A stretch of DNA of 64,000 nt from Pseudomonas sp. LRP2-20 (GCF_024349685.1 NZ_AP025944.1:2052001-2116000), one strand, 5' to 3'; numbered from the stretch's first letter, positions 1 to 9,541 are shown. The notes: generated by a model not told the origin, from the sequence alone. Translations and numbers: made by a program.

Positions 1-15
1 GGCCCCCTTCAGGCA

Positions 16-1929
16 TCAGAAGGCATAGCTGGCCTTGAGGCTGCCGCTGACCCCGTGGCTGTCCCCGCCGCCCATGGCGGCCACCTCGGCCCCGACACTC
101 AGCGCCCCGAGGTTGGCCATCAGGTTGACACCGCCAATGAACTGGTCGCGGTTGTCGAAGGCCGCCCGCTGCTCGATATCCAGCCCCAGCAAGTGACCTT
201 GGCTGTCGACCTGGTGATCGCCCAGGGCATGCTCGTAACCCACCTCGACCCCTGGCACCAGCTGCCAGCTGCCCATGGCGACCGGCGCGAAGGAGGCCTT
301 GAGGTTGGCCACGGCGGCGCGTCGGGTTTGTTTCAGGTCATCTACCTGCAAGGCCAGCTCGCTGCCTTTCTCGGTGAAACCGTTGAGGTCCACGCGGCTG
401 ACCCGCAGCCCCAGGCTCGGCTCCAGCACCATGGCCCCGGTGGGCAGGCGATAACCCAGCGCCAGGCTGCCGCCGGCCAGGGTGCCGTGGCTGTCGCCCT
501 TGGCCGTGCCCAGGCCGCCGCCAAGTTCACGCTTGCTCGAATAATCGAGCCAGCCGGCGCTGGCATCGGCGTCGATGAACAGGCCTTGTTCCAGGCCATT
601 CGGCGCGAAGCGCGCACCCAGGCTGAGGAAGGTCAGGTCGCTGTCCGCTTCGCCACCGGCACCGCCGACATTGCCATTGCTGTAGCCGAAGCCGCCGTGG
701 GCGCTGAGCTGCTCGGAGAAGCGCTGGGTCATGCCGACCATCAGGCCCTGGCTGTGCTCGTTGCTGCTGGCCGCGTGTGACGAGCCATCGGTGCCCAGGT
801 AGCCGGCCAGCGCGGTGCTCCACAGGCGCGACTGGCCAACCTTGAGGTCACTGCCATCGGCAAAGGGGGCGGCCGCACGGTCGATCATCGCCGCCTGGCG
901 CAGCAAGTAGCTGGCGGCGTCGGCATGCACCTGACCACCCACGGTCGACTCGACGCCGCCCAGCGTGCCGGCATCGATGGCCGACTGCAGGTAATAGTTG
1001 TAGGCGGTATAGCGGCCCGACAGCGAGGTGTCCTGCAACTGGCGCAGCAGCTGCGCACCGGCAGCGGCGTTGCCCAGCAGGCCGGCTTCGCCTGGCAGTG
1101 TGCCGTAGCGCACCATCTTGCCGCGCAACACGTAGAGCGTTTCCTGCGACAGCCCCAGGCCCTGTTTGAGGTAGTTGTCCATGCTCCCGTATTTGGCGGA
1201 GACTTCATCCAGGCCGGCCTGCAGATAGCTGGCTTCGACACCGAGCAGCGGTGCGTAGATCTCGGCCATGCTCGCCGGCATGGCGGCCAGCGTTGCTGCG
1301 ACGCGGGTGGCGGTGTAGTCGTTGGTGGCCAGGTAGTTGCTCATGATGGTCGCGTCATCGACCCCGGCGATGCTCAGCAGCACGGCTGCGGTCCAGCCTG
1401 TGCGGTCCTTGCCGGCGGTGCAGTGGAACAGCGCCGCACCGTCGGCGTTGGCCAGTTCGTTGAACAGCACACTGAACTGCCCGCGCATGCCGGCATCGCT
1501 GACGAAGGCGCGGTTGGTTTCCTGCATCATCGCCCGCGCCTGGGCAGCGCTGGTGAATGAGATGTTGGTGATGTTCGAGCCTGAAGTGGTGCTGCCGATG
1601 ATGTCGATGTTGGTGTAGCGGACACCGGCCGGCAGGGTGTCGGGTGTGCTGGCGATTTCGCTGGGGGTGCGCAGGTCGTAGACATCGCTGATGCCCAGGC
1701 CGTTGAGGACGGCGAGATCGGCCGCTGTCGGGGTCAGGGCATTGGAACGGTAGAACACGCCGGCGCGCATCACGCCATCATGGCGGGTGCTGTAGGCGCT
1801 GGTGGTGCCGGCGATGTCGTGGAAGTTGTCCATGCCGGCCAGGCGCGGCGTGTCGAGCGCGTCGGCGGCATGGGCAGCGGAAATGGCCAGGGTAAGCAGG
1901 GACACGGAGCAGAACAGACGTTGCAACAC
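16..1929 (-). CDS. autotransporter with tyrosine/dual-specificity phosphatase-like passenger
   Basis: A 637-residue exported protein. Residues 1-21 look like a signal peptide ending AHA. Residues 25-280 resemble the bacterial tyrosine/serine phosphatase family: an early N-F-x-D-I-A-G segment, YDLRTPSE near 84-91, and the catalytic P-loop HCTAGKDR (C170, R176). From about residue 360 the protein is rich in Gly, aromatic and alternating residues and ends in Tyr-Ala-Phe, as expected of an autotransporter beta-barrel inserted by the BAM complex. By inference the passenger is a phosphatase shown on or released from the cell surface. The start is a GTG with GAGG about 8 bases upstream; the next codon, TTG, is an alternative. 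No partner gene is adjacent. The fold assignments come from motifs, and the substrate is unknown. Confidence 0.8.
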   Translation of the reverse strand: MLQRLFCSVSLLTLAISAAHAADALDTPRLAGMDNFHDIAGTTSAYSTRHDGVMRAGVFYRSNALTPTAADLAVLNGLGISDVYDLRTPSEIASTPDTLPAGVRYTNIDIIGSTTSGSNITNISFTSAAQARAMMQETNRAFVSDAGMRGQFSVLFNELANADGAALFHCTAGKDRTGWTAAVLLSIAGVDDATIMSNYLATNDYTATRVAATLAAMPASMAEIYAPLLGVEASYLQAGLDEVSAKYGSMDNYLKQGLGLSQETLYVLRGKMVRYGTLPGEAGLLGNAAAGAQLLRQLQDTSLSGRYTAYNYYLQSAIDAGTLGGVESTVGGQVHADAASYLLRQAAMIDRAAAPFADGSDLKVGQSRLWSTALAGYLGTDGSSHAASSNEHSQGLMVGMTQRFSEQLSAHGGFGYSNGNVGGAGGEADSDLTFLSLGARFAPNGLEQGLFIDADASAGWLDYSSKRELGGGLGTAKGDSHGTLAGGSLALGYRLPTGAMVLEPSLGLRVSRVDLNGFTEKGSELALQVDDLKQTRRAAVANLKASFAPVAMGSWQLVPGVEVGYEHALGDHQVDSQGHLLGLDIEQRAAFDNRDQFIGGVNLMANLGALSVGAEVAAMGGGDSHGVSGSLKASYAF

Positions 1930-2052
1930 GGAAGTAGCCTCGATCGGATGCGTTGAGCTGGCTACTGTCGGTGGGCTAGATGAAACTGAATGTTACGAGT
2001 GGCGGCGCGACACAAATGGCTGCGCAATCTGTCTGCAATGTGCGTTTTCTGT

Positions 2053-2625
2053 CTACGCCGCCCCCGGGAGGCCTGCGCACACCTCGGCGCAGTCCAGAAT
2101 CCGCGCGTAATCGAGCGCCAGGTTGCTCAACGACATGGCATGCACCTCTTCGGCGGGCCAATGCCGCCCCTGCAGGTCACGCTGGTCGAAGGTAAAGCAG
2201 GCATCGGCCACCACCACCGCGTCGAAACCAAGGTTGCCCGCCGAGCGTGCAGTGGACTCCACCGAGTTGTTGGTGATCACCCCTGCGATAACCAGTTCGC
2301 AGATGCCGCGCGTGAGCAGCCAGCGCTCCAGGCCCGAGTGGGCGAAGGCGTCCGGCACGTGCTTGTCGAACACCGTTTCACTGGCCAGCGGCGTGAAGGC
2401 CGGCTGGAATTCGCAGCCCGCTTGCCCCGGCCAGAACACCGAATCGGGCGAGCGCGAGAGATGCCGTACATGCACGATCGGTCGGCCATCCAGGCGCCAC
2501 GCCGCGAGCAGTTCACCCATGCGCAATTCTGCTTCGGGGTTGTTGCGTCGGCCCAGGCGTGGGTGGTGAATACCGACCTGCAGGTCGATCAGCAACAGTG
2601 CGGCGTTGGCAGCGAGCGTAGTCAT
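2053..2625 (-). CDS. isochorismatase-family (cysteine hydrolase-like) protein
   Basis: A 190-residue protein with the isochorismatase/nicotinamidase fold: an N-terminal LLIDLQ strand holding the usual catalytic Asp (D14), a Lys in FDKH (K88), and the loop GVITNNSVESTA. In nicotinamidase-type enzymes this loop carries the nucleophilic Cys; here Ser (S121) sits at that position. The protein may therefore be a non-thiol hydrolase, as in true isochorismatases, or catalytically altered. The start at 2625 is preferred because GGAG lies 6-7 bases upstream; an ATG 12 bases further out (2637) has no clear ribosome site. The gene stands alone between an autotransporter and a tiny ORF on the other strand. 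The substrate cannot be assigned. Confidence 0.8.
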   Translation of the reverse strand: MTTLAANAALLLIDLQVGIHHPRLGRRNNPEAELRMGELLAAWRLDGRPIVHVRHLSRSPDSVFWPGQAGCEFQPAFTPLASETVFDKHVPDAFAHSGLERWLLTRGICELVIAGVITNNSVESTARSAGNLGFDAVVVADACFTFDQRDLQGRHWPAEEVHAMSLSNLALDYARILDCAEVCAGLPGAA

Positions 2626-2788
2626 GCAGAACTCCATGTAAGGGGGTGTCTGACCCTAGCACAGGTCGCAGGCTGGGGCCCGCGCGCATCATCTGATACG
2701 CTTTTTTTCGTCGAACCTGAATCTGTAACCGTATCAGCCTGGCGCCGACAATGCTTTTCGTCCCTGCTATCACACTGAAGAGGTTCCG

Positions 2789-2872
2789 ATGGGCAAGCTC
2801 GCGCTGTTTCTGGGTGGCTTTCTGCTGTTGACCGTTCTGATCGGCCTGCTCGGCACCATTCCGCCAAGCTGA
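2789..2872 (+). CDS. possible 27-residue membrane microprotein
   Basis: A short reading frame starts at an ATG preceded by GAAGAGG and encodes 27 residues. It has Met-Gly-Lys, then one hydrophobic stretch of about 20 residues (LALFLGGFLLLTVLIGLLG), and ends TIPPS. The composition fits a single-pass membrane peptide. It is too short for a family assignment, and the chance of a random hydrophobic frame remains. The neighbours give no functional clue. Confidence 0.4.
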   Translation: MGKLALFLGGFLLLTVLIGLLGTIPPS

Positions 2873-3088
2873 TCTACCAGGCTGATTCTCCTCATGCCCT
2901 CCGGCCCATCTGTCTCGCGAGATGGGCCAGATTCCTGCCAGATCATGGCAGTTCTCCTCGGCTCTACCGCTGGACTAGTGGTAGGTGCACGTCGTTCTCA
3001 CGTGCAGAAGCCTCGTGTAGTCTCCCGCTGCGTCATAATGGGTCGCGTATGGCGAACCCAGTCTTTTGCCTCGGGAGTCAGCACATAG

Positions 3089-3283
3089 ATGGAATACCAG
3101 AAGGACACTTCAGCCATGCTGGAGTGGCGCAGCCGTTATCTCAGCGAAGGCATTCTCGAAGAGGATCAATACGATCAGGCGCTGCGCTGTGCCGAGTCCC
3201 TGAAACACTCCGGGGTGATCAGTGCGCAGGAATGGATCGAGCTGGTCAAGGCGGCGAATGTTGCGCTGCTGAGCGTGCGATAA
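3089..3283 (+). CDS. small hypothetical protein
   Basis: A 64-residue, probably cytosolic, helix-rich protein with many charged residues (EWRSRYLSEGILEEDQYDQ). No signal peptide or membrane segment is visible and I do not recognise the family. Two starts are possible: ATG 3089, with GGGAG about 11 bases upstream, and ATG 3116, with AAGGA about 10 bases upstream, which would give 55 residues. It lies in a gap between an isochorismatase-like gene and a convergent LysR regulator. Confidence 0.55.
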   Translation: MEYQKDTSAMLEWRSRYLSEGILEEDQYDQALRCAESLKHSGVISAQEWIELVKAANVALLSVR

Positions 3284-3399
3284 GTCCTTCATTGCTTGAG
3301 GAAATCTGTCCACAAAAAACGTGGGTAGGTCTGTGGATAAAGTTCTGCAAGCCAGGCAATTTGCGGGCTCTGTTAAATTGAGCAGAATTTGAACAGCGT

Positions 3400-4320
3400 T
3401 CAGCCCGCCCGATCAGAGGCGGCTTGGCCAGCCTGGCGCAAGGCCAGCAGCAACTCGCGCACCCGGGCCGGCAGCTCGCCTGAGGGGTACACCGCATGCA
3501 TCTGCGGGTCCTGGCCGGTGCTTGAAGTCAGCCGGTAATCCGCGCACACCCGCACCAGGCGTCCAGCCTTCACCTGCGCTTGCGCTACCCAGTCCGCCAG
3601 GCGTGCGATACCGGCACCGGCCAGGGTGCTGTGGTACACCGCATCACCTGAGCCCAGGCGCAAGCGTGGGTGCGGGCGCAGGCTGGTGATCTGGCCGGCG
3701 CGGCAGAAGTGCCAGGCTTTCAGGATGCGCGGAGCGGTATGCAGGATCAGGGCGTGCTGGTCCAGTTGCTCGGGGTGTTCGGGCATGCCGGCGCGGGCGA
3801 CATAGGCGGGGCTGGCATACAAGTGGCGGTGGTAGTGCCACAGTGGATAACCAATCAGTTCACTCGATTGGGGGAAGGCGCCGCGGACCACGAAATCGAA
3901 CTTGCCTTGCAACGGGTCGAGGGCTGCGTCGCTGTACTGCACGTCGAGGGTCACTTGCGGGTGGCGCTGGTTGAAGCTGGCCAGCACGCCGGGCAATACG
4001 TGCTCGCCGAGCAGTTGCGGCGCAGCGAAGCGAACCCAGCCTTGTGCACTGCCGGTAAGCGCGGCCAGTTCGTCGGCAGCGTCGCGTTGCACATCCAGCA
4101 AGCGTTCGGCGTGGGGCAGCAGGCGCTCACCGGCTTCGGTGAGGGTCACGGCGTTGGCGTTGCGGTTGAGCAGCTTGCACCCGCTGTTGTCTTCCAGGGT
4201 TTGCACCGCGCGGGTCACTGCGCTAGGCGAGCGGCCCAGGGTGCGTGCGGCGGCGACGAAGCTGCGCTTGTGCGCAACACTGACGAACGCCTGGATTTCG
4301 CGCAGCATGTCCAATGCCAT
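3400..4320 (-). CDS. LysR-family transcriptional regulator
   Basis: A 306-residue LysR-type regulator. The N-terminal winged helix-turn-helix begins MALDMLREIQAFVSV and contains the recognition region with SPSAVTRAVQTLE. A periplasmic-binding-protein-like effector domain follows from about residue 90. The start at 4320 is chosen because GAGGA lies 7 bases upstream; a more distal ATG (4356) lacks such a site and would add a Cys-rich tail unlike the family. It is divergent from the TSUP permease gene beginning at 4420, so control of that permease is a reasonable inference. The inducer is unknown. Confidence 0.88.
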   Translation of the reverse strand: MALDMLREIQAFVSVAHKRSFVAAARTLGRSPSAVTRAVQTLEDNSGCKLLNRNANAVTLTEAGERLLPHAERLLDVQRDAADELAALTGSAQGWVRFAAPQLLGEHVLPGVLASFNQRHPQVTLDVQYSDAALDPLQGKFDFVVRGAFPQSSELIGYPLWHYHRHLYASPAYVARAGMPEHPEQLDQHALILHTAPRILKAWHFCRAGQITSLRPHPRLRLGSGDAVYHSTLAGAGIARLADWVAQAQVKAGRLVRVCADYRLTSSTGQDPQMHAVYPSGELPARVRELLLALRQAGQAASDRAG

Positions 4321-4419
4321 GGAGGGTTCCTCATTGCAGTTTTCGCAATATGGCATTTCAACACAAGCGCGCCGCTTTGATTAGCCTTGCAGTCTGTCTT
4401 CACTGCCTGGAACCGCGCC

Positions 4420-5181
4420 ATGATGGATATCGCCGTACTTTCCGTGTTCGCTTTCGCTGCCGGCCTGATCGATGCCGCCGTCGGCGGTGGCGGGCTGATT
4501 CAGATCCCCGCGCTGTTCAACGTACTGCCCACTGCGCAACCGGCGGCGTTGCTGGGCAGCAACAAGTTGGCTTCGGTGTGCGGCACAGCCTTTGCCGCCC
4601 GCTCGTTCATTCGCAAGGTGACCCTGGACTGGGGCCTGATCGTGCCGGCGGCGGTCAGTGCCTTTGTCATGTCGTTCGCCGGGGCGGCCACGGTTTCGCT
4701 GGTACCACCCAGCGTGATGCGCCCGGCGGTGCTGGTGCTGATCGTGGTCATGGCGATCTACACCTTCTGCAAGAAGGACTTCGGCACCTTGCACAAGCCG
4801 GCGAAGATCGGCCGCCGGGAGCAGTGCCTGGCGGTGCTGATCGGCGGGGCGATCGGTTTCTATGATGGCTTGTTCGGCCCAGGCACCGGCAGCTTCCTGA
4901 TCTTCCTGTTCATTCGCTTCTTCGCCCTGGATTTCCTGCATGCCTCGGCGTCGGCGAAGGTGGTCAACATTGCCACCAACCTGGCGGCCCTGGTGTTCTT
5001 CGTACCGTCGGGCAATGTGCTATACGCCATCGCCCTGCCCATGGCCGCGTGCAACATCCTCGGTGCCTTGACCGGGACCTGGCTGGCGGTGCGCAAGGGC
5101 GCCGGGTTCGTGCGCGGGCTGTTCCTGATTCTGCTGTGCGTGCTCATTGCCAAGCTGTCCTGGGACTTGCTGATGAGTTGA
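4420..5181 (+). CDS. TSUP-family (TauE/SafE-like) membrane permease
   Basis: A 253-residue integral membrane protein with several hydrophobic segments and the duplicated TSUP signature, including GLIDAAVGGGGLI near the N terminus and GFYDGLFGPGTGSF in the middle. Members export or import sulfur-containing or small organic anions such as sulfite, sulfoacetate or taurine products, but the substrate here cannot be read from sequence. It starts at ATG 4420, or ATG 4423 immediately after; the ribosome site is weak. It is divergently arranged with the LysR gene at 3400-4320, which may regulate it. Confidence 0.85.
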   Translation: MMDIAVLSVFAFAAGLIDAAVGGGGLIQIPALFNVLPTAQPAALLGSNKLASVCGTAFAARSFIRKVTLDWGLIVPAAVSAFVMSFAGAATVSLVPPSVMRPAVLVLIVVMAIYTFCKKDFGTLHKPAKIGRREQCLAVLIGGAIGFYDGLFGPGTGSFLIFLFIRFFALDFLHASASAKVVNIATNLAALVFFVPSGNVLYAIALPMAACNILGALTGTWLAVRKGAGFVRGLFLILLCVLIAKLSWDLLMS

Positions 5182-5183
5182 AC

Positions 5184-6593
5184 TCAGATCACCTGGCGCT
5201 GCGGCTCTGCCTGCTCGACGCGATTACGGCCATGGGCCTTGGCCCGGTACAGCGCCAGATCGGCGCGCGCCAGCAGTTCGTCCAGGCTGGGGGAGGCTTC
5301 GTCCGCGCCGCAGCCGGCCAGGCCAATGCTGACAGTGATCTGCAGGCGTGCATCGCCTTGGGCCAGGTGCAGGTCCTGCACGGCGCGTCGCAGGCGTTCG
5401 GCGGTAAATTGGGCTCGCTCCGGCGCCAGCCCAGGAAGCACCACCACGAACTCCTCGCCGCCCAGGCGAGCCAGCAGTTCTTCGTCGTGCAACTGGTCCT
5501 GCAGGGTGCGGGCGAACTGGCGCAGCACCTGGTCGCCTACGGCGTGGCCATGGAGGTCGTTGATCGACTTGAAATGATCGATGTCGAGCATCATCAGGGT
5601 CAGTGGCAGCCCTTGGGCATGCTGCTGGCGGCTGTCGAGCAGGGCGTTGGCACGGTGGCTGAAGGCACTGCGGCTGAGCAGGCCGGTGAGGTGGTCGATG
5701 GTGGCCTGGCGCGCCAGGCGGGCCAGCAGGCTGCGATTGGCCTGGCTGACACAGGCCACCACCAACGGCCCGAGGACCAGCATGGCGATACCCAGGCGAG
5801 CCGACATCAGTGTGGTGACCCCGGGTTCGCTCTGCGGCACGCTGAAGTGCATGAGGTTCTGCGCCACCGCCACGATCAGTGTGCTGCCGGCAGTGAGTGT
5901 CAACAACGACACCAGGAACGGCGAATACGTCCAGGCACACCACAGCAGTGCGGCAATCGGAAAGGCGATGGCGCCTGGCCCGCCGAACGCGATGCTGAAG
6001 GCCAGTGAGGCCAGCAGCACCAGCAAGGGGCCCACGCGGATGGCCTGGGCGCCGCTGCGCACCAAGGCGCGAGCCGAAGGGGTGGTGAGCAGAATCGGCA
6101 GCACCAGCACGCTGGTCGAGAACTGTTCGCTGAACCAGGCCAGCCAAGTGGTCTGCAGCGACTTGTCGAACCACGGTGCGGCCATCACACAGGCCATGCT
6201 GGCGGCCACCACGGCGCCCGCCGCGCAGGCGCCGAACACACTCAGCACGCCATGCGGGGTTCGCATGCGCCGGTGCAGGCGGGGCAGGCGCGACAACCAC
6301 CACCACACCGTTACCACCACGCCGAGGTTGCACAGGTTGAACCACAGGGCTGGCGCCCAGGCACTGCCGCAGGCCAGGTCGGCTGCGACCATCGCCAGCC
6401 ACACCAGGGTGAAGCCCACGAGGTTGGCCTGGCGTGGATAACGCAAGAGTGCGCCGGCCAGTACCGCATTGACCGGCCAGAACAGCGACAGTGATTCGAT
6501 CGGCCGAGCCAGGACCCCGCCGAGGGTCAGGGCAAAGGTGAGGCCAAACAGGGCGATATAGGGCAACACGCGCGATTGTGCTGGAAAAACCAT
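5184..6593 (-). CDS. MASE1-type membrane sensor diguanylate cyclase (GGDEF)
   Basis: A 469-residue inner-membrane protein. The first 280 or so residues form multiple transmembrane helices of MASE1 type, with FWPVNAVLAGALLRYP typical of that sensor. A GGDEF domain follows, with active-site GGEEF at about 378-382 and the metal/substrate motif DIDHFKSIND before it. It should make cyclic di-GMP from GTP. Where an inhibitory RxxD site normally sits, five residues before GGEEF, the sequence reads HDEE, so product inhibition through that site is probably absent. No EAL domain is present. ATG 6593 is chosen; a TTG at 6608 is possible. It is convergent with the TSUP permease gene, separated by 2 bases. 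Confidence 0.88.
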   Translation of the reverse strand: MVFPAQSRVLPYIALFGLTFALTLGGVLARPIESLSLFWPVNAVLAGALLRYPRQANLVGFTLVWLAMVAADLACGSAWAPALWFNLCNLGVVVTVWWWLSRLPRLHRRMRTPHGVLSVFGACAAGAVVAASMACVMAAPWFDKSLQTTWLAWFSEQFSTSVLVLPILLTTPSARALVRSGAQAIRVGPLLVLLASLAFSIAFGGPGAIAFPIAALLWCAWTYSPFLVSLLTLTAGSTLIVAVAQNLMHFSVPQSEPGVTTLMSARLGIAMLVLGPLVVACVSQANRSLLARLARQATIDHLTGLLSRSAFSHRANALLDSRQQHAQGLPLTLMMLDIDHFKSINDLHGHAVGDQVLRQFARTLQDQLHDEELLARLGGEEFVVVLPGLAPERAQFTAERLRRAVQDLHLAQGDARLQITVSIGLAGCGADEASPSLDELLARADLALYRAKAHGRNRVEQAEPQRQVI

Positions 6594-6746
6594 AGGCTCG
6601 ACCGACAAGCGGGAACGAAATCCAGGACAACGGCAATAAGCACCTGGGGCATTGACGCGTCAGTGTGTTGGCACCGGGTGCTTGATGTCAATCTGCCGTA
6701 TTCGTGCAAGTTAATGGCAAATAGCCTCTATTCATTGCCAGATTGC

Positions 6747-8576
6747 TCACAGACCGTAGAACCAGGGCACCATCAGCACGGTCACCAGCATCACCAGCAC
6801 GGTGAAGGGCACGCCGACCTTGACGAAGTCGCCAAAGCGGTACTGACCTGGGCCGAGCACCAGGGTGTTGACGGGGGATGACACCGGTGTCATGAATGCC
6901 GCCGAGGCCGCCAGGGCCACGGTCATGGCGAACGGGTAGGGCGACATGCCCAACTGCGTTGCCGTGCTGATCGCCACCGGAGCCATCAGTACGGCGGTGG
7001 CGGTGTTGGAAATGAACAGGCCGATGACTGCCGTGACCATGAACAGGCAGGCCAGCATGGCCAGCGGCCCGGCACCGCCCAGCAGGCTGACCAGCCCGCC
7101 CACGGCCAGGTCGATGCCGCCGGTTTTCTGCAGCGCCTGGGCGAATGGCAGCATGCCTACGATCAGCACCAGGCTCTGCCAGTGAATGGCCCGGTAGGCG
7201 CTGTTCATGTCGATGCAGCGCCCGGCGCCCATCAGCAGGCAGCCAATCAACGCGGCGATGACATTGGGCACGGCGCCGCTGACCATCAGCCCGACCATCA
7301 CCGCCAGGCTGAGCAAAGCCTGCGGTGCACGGGTGCGGGCCGGTGCAACCTGGTCGATTTCGGCCGGCAGGCTCAGCACCAGGAAGTCCTGTGGCCGGCT
7401 CTGCAGTTGGCGCACGGCCTTCCATGGGCCGACCACCAGCAGCGTATCGCCCAGGCGCAGCTTCTCTTCCACCAGTTGCTCTTCGATGGCCGCCTGCTCG
7501 CGGCGCAGGCCGACCACGTTGAGGTCGTAGCGGGTGCGGAAGGCCAGTTCCAGAATGCTCTTGCCGATCAGTTGCGAGCCTGGTGGCAGTGACACTTCGG
7601 CCATGCCCAGTTCCTGGGACTGGTCGATGAAGTAGGCCGCCTTGAAGTGCAGTGGCTCCAGCTGCATGGTCTGGCACAGGTTGCGCAGGTCGCCGCGGTT
7701 GGCGAACAGGTCGAGCAGCAGCACATCGCCCTGTTGCAGCACAGTGCCCGAATCGGCAGCGATTACCCGGGTGGTGAACTTGTGCTGGCGTTCAATGCCG
7801 ATCACGTTGGCACCGTGTTTTGTGCGCAGCTCCAGTTCGCCCAGGGTATGGCCGATCAGTGGCGAGTGCGGGCGGATGCGCAGGCGCCGTTCGCGGCCGT
7901 TGAGCTTGTAGTCGAGTACCAGGTCGAGCAAGGTGCGGCGGCTTTCCACGCGGCCGTCCTTGCGCACTTCGCCATTGAGCCAGTGGCGGGTCAGCAGCAT
8001 GTAACCGATGCCCAGCACCAGCACCACCAGGCCGAACGGGGTGAAGCTGAAGAAGCTGAAACCGGCCCCACCGTGACGTACCAGCTCGCTGTGCACCACC
8101 ACGTTGGGTGGCGTGGCCACCAGGCTGAGCATGCCGCTGATCAGGCCGGCGAAGCTTAGCGGCATCATCAGCCGGCTGGGTGAGAGTTTCAGGCGCGCGG
8201 CAATGCTCAGCACTACCGGGATGAAGATCGCCACCACGCCGGTGGAGCTCATCACCGAGCCCAGCCCGGCCACTGAAACCATCAGCAAGACCAGCAGGCG
8301 GGCTTCGCTGTTGCCGGCTCGTTCGCTCATCCATTCACCGATGCGGTAGGCGATGCCGGTGCGCACCAGCCCTTCGCCAATCACGAACAAGGCGGCGATC
8401 AGCACCACGTTGGGGTCGCTGAAGCCGGCCAGGGCCTGTTCGACGGTGAGGATGCCAGACAGCGGCAGGGCGAGGATCACCAGCAAGGCGACCACGTCCA
8501 TGCGCGGGCGGTTGATGACGAAGAGGATGACGACGACAGCCAGCAGGCCGAGGACCCAGAGCAGTTCCTGGTTCAT
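6747..8576 (-). CDS. SLC13/DASS-type permease with TrkA-C (RCK_C) domains
   Basis: A 609-residue membrane transporter in the anion:sodium symporter superfamily. Hydrophobic helices flank a central soluble segment (about residues 200-390) carrying two RCK_C-like modules, seen as [18 protein letters not shown] and [18 protein letters not shown]. The C-terminal half contains the helix-loop [19 protein letters not shown] features of this family. Substrates in related proteins include sulfate, citrate and other carboxylates; none is assigned. ATG 8576 is preferred over a GTG at 8597. It is a single gene, with the promoter region toward 8600. Confidence 0.82.
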   Translation of the reverse strand: MNQELLWVLGLLAVVVILFVINRPRMDVVALLVILALPLSGILTVEQALAGFSDPNVVLIAALFVIGEGLVRTGIAYRIGEWMSERAGNSEARLLVLLMVSVAGLGSVMSSTGVVAIFIPVVLSIAARLKLSPSRLMMPLSFAGLISGMLSLVATPPNVVVHSELVRHGGAGFSFFSFTPFGLVVLVLGIGYMLLTRHWLNGEVRKDGRVESRRTLLDLVLDYKLNGRERRLRIRPHSPLIGHTLGELELRTKHGANVIGIERQHKFTTRVIAADSGTVLQQGDVLLLDLFANRGDLRNLCQTMQLEPLHFKAAYFIDQSQELGMAEVSLPPGSQLIGKSILELAFRTRYDLNVVGLRREQAAIEEQLVEEKLRLGDTLLVVGPWKAVRQLQSRPQDFLVLSLPAEIDQVAPARTRAPQALLSLAVMVGLMVSGAVPNVIAALIGCLLMGAGRCIDMNSAYRAIHWQSLVLIVGMLPFAQALQKTGGIDLAVGGLVSLLGGAGPLAMLACLFMVTAVIGLFISNTATAVLMAPVAISTATQLGMSPYPFAMTVALAASAAFMTPVSSPVNTLVLGPGQYRFGDFVKVGVPFTVLVMLVTVLMVPWFYGL

Positions 8577-8691
8577 GGGGGGGAGGTGTTCCTTCACTCA
8601 AGGGGGCACGAAAGACAGTAGCAGTCAGTGTGGCAGCTTGCGGTGAAGGTGGTGTTGATGTGCTGCAGGGTTTGCACCCATGACGCCAATG

Positions 8692-8717
8692 AAAAGGGCC
8701 GCAAAATGCGGCCCTTG
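8692..8717 (-). terminator. rho-independent terminator of the Gly-zipper gene
   Basis: AAGGGCCGC / GCGGCCCTT stem with a 4-base AAAA-type loop directly downstream of the gene at 8731-9123, read on the minus strand with a short T run. Confidence 0.7.
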
Positions 8718-8730
8718 TCATTGTCTTTAC

Positions 8731-9123
8731 TCAGTGACGGCGGTGATGGCGGTGCTTGTGGCTGCCGCCATTGTCGCCCAGGTGGTTACCCAGCGCACCA
8801 CCGGCTGCACCGCCCAGGCCGGCACCAATGGTGGAACCGGTCTTGCCGCCTACCGCGCCGCCCAGCAGCGAACCGCCTGCCGAGCCCAGGCCACCGCCAA
8901 TGGCCGCTTCGGTACGGTTGCCTTTCCTCGCACCTACCGCACTACCGGCTGCACCACCGACACCGGCGCCGATGGCTGCGCCAGTACGACCACCGAGCTG
9001 CTGGCCGACAACGTTGCCCAGCACGCCACCCAGGCCACCGCCAATGGCGGCAGTACCGTCACCGGCGAAAGCGCCCTGGCACAGCAGCAGGCCGAGGGCA
9101 ATGGAAGGCAGAGTCAGACGCAT
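8731..9123 (-). CDS. exported glycine-zipper protein
   Basis: A 130-residue protein with an N-terminal signal peptide (cleavage near AFA-GDG). It is then almost wholly repeated glycine-zipper segments of the form GxxxGxxxG, for example [19 protein letters not shown]. It ends in a His/Arg-rich tail (HKHRHHRRH). Glycine zippers pack as membrane-embedded or envelope helices. No catalytic motif is present and the role is unknown, with envelope stability or metal contact through the His tail possible. The gene has its own terminator. The next gene upstream on the same strand encodes a His/Asp-rich lipoprotein. Confidence 0.75.
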   Translation of the reverse strand: MRLTLPSIALGLLLCQGAFAGDGTAAIGGGLGGVLGNVVGQQLGGRTGAAIGAGVGGAAGSAVGARKGNRTEAAIGGGLGSAGGSLLGGAVGGKTGSTIGAGLGGAAGGALGNHLGDNGGSHKHRHHRRH

Positions 9124-9197
9124 GATTTGAACCTCAAAGGAATCATCAGGTTAAGGTGCCGCACGGTTGGGCGGCGGGTCAGGGTAGGGGAGACGCT

Positions 9198-9380
9198 TCA
9201 GCGGTAGTAACGGTCACCGCGCCATTGGCGGTCATCGTCGTCGTCGCGATCGTGTCGGTGGTGGTGACGGTGGCCGCGATCGTCGTCTCGCCAGCCGTCA
9301 TCATCACGGTAGTGGTGGTGATAGCAGCCGGACAACAGCAGGAAGGCGGCAATCAGCGAAAAGTTTACAAAGCGGGCCAT
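9198..9380 (-). CDS. His/Asp-rich small lipoprotein
   Basis: A 60-residue lipoprotein. The signal peptide MARFVNFSLIAAFLLLSGC ends at a lipobox Cys (C19). The mature part is almost entirely His, Asp, Arg and Tyr (YHHHYRDDDGWRDDD and similar), a composition suited to divalent-metal binding, although no defined family is recognised. The start at 9380 is chosen because it gives a clean signal peptide and has AAGGA about 10 bases upstream; a longer in-frame ATG (9464) would bury the signal. It lies between a glycine-zipper protein gene and an RcnB-like gene on the same strand. Confidence 0.7.
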   Translation of the reverse strand: MARFVNFSLIAAFLLLSGCYHHHYRDDDGWRDDDRGHRHHHRHDRDDDDDRQWRGDRYYR

Positions 9381-9541
9381 CTCGATATAGGTCCTTGATC
9401 CGCAAAGGTTTACGGGACACTGAATGAGACTGGGATCGATCCATTTGGTTTCCCGGGCGCGCAAAAAAATGCCGTGCGAGCGATGAATGGCATGCTTGCA
9501 CGGCAGCGGTCGGATCAGCTCAGGTCAAGCGGCGGGTAGCT

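Noticed and set aside
5224..6636. Second-frame ORF of 470 codons over the diguanylate cyclase
   Set aside because: Arg/Pro/Ala-rich translation with no motif; the GGEEF frame is the real one.
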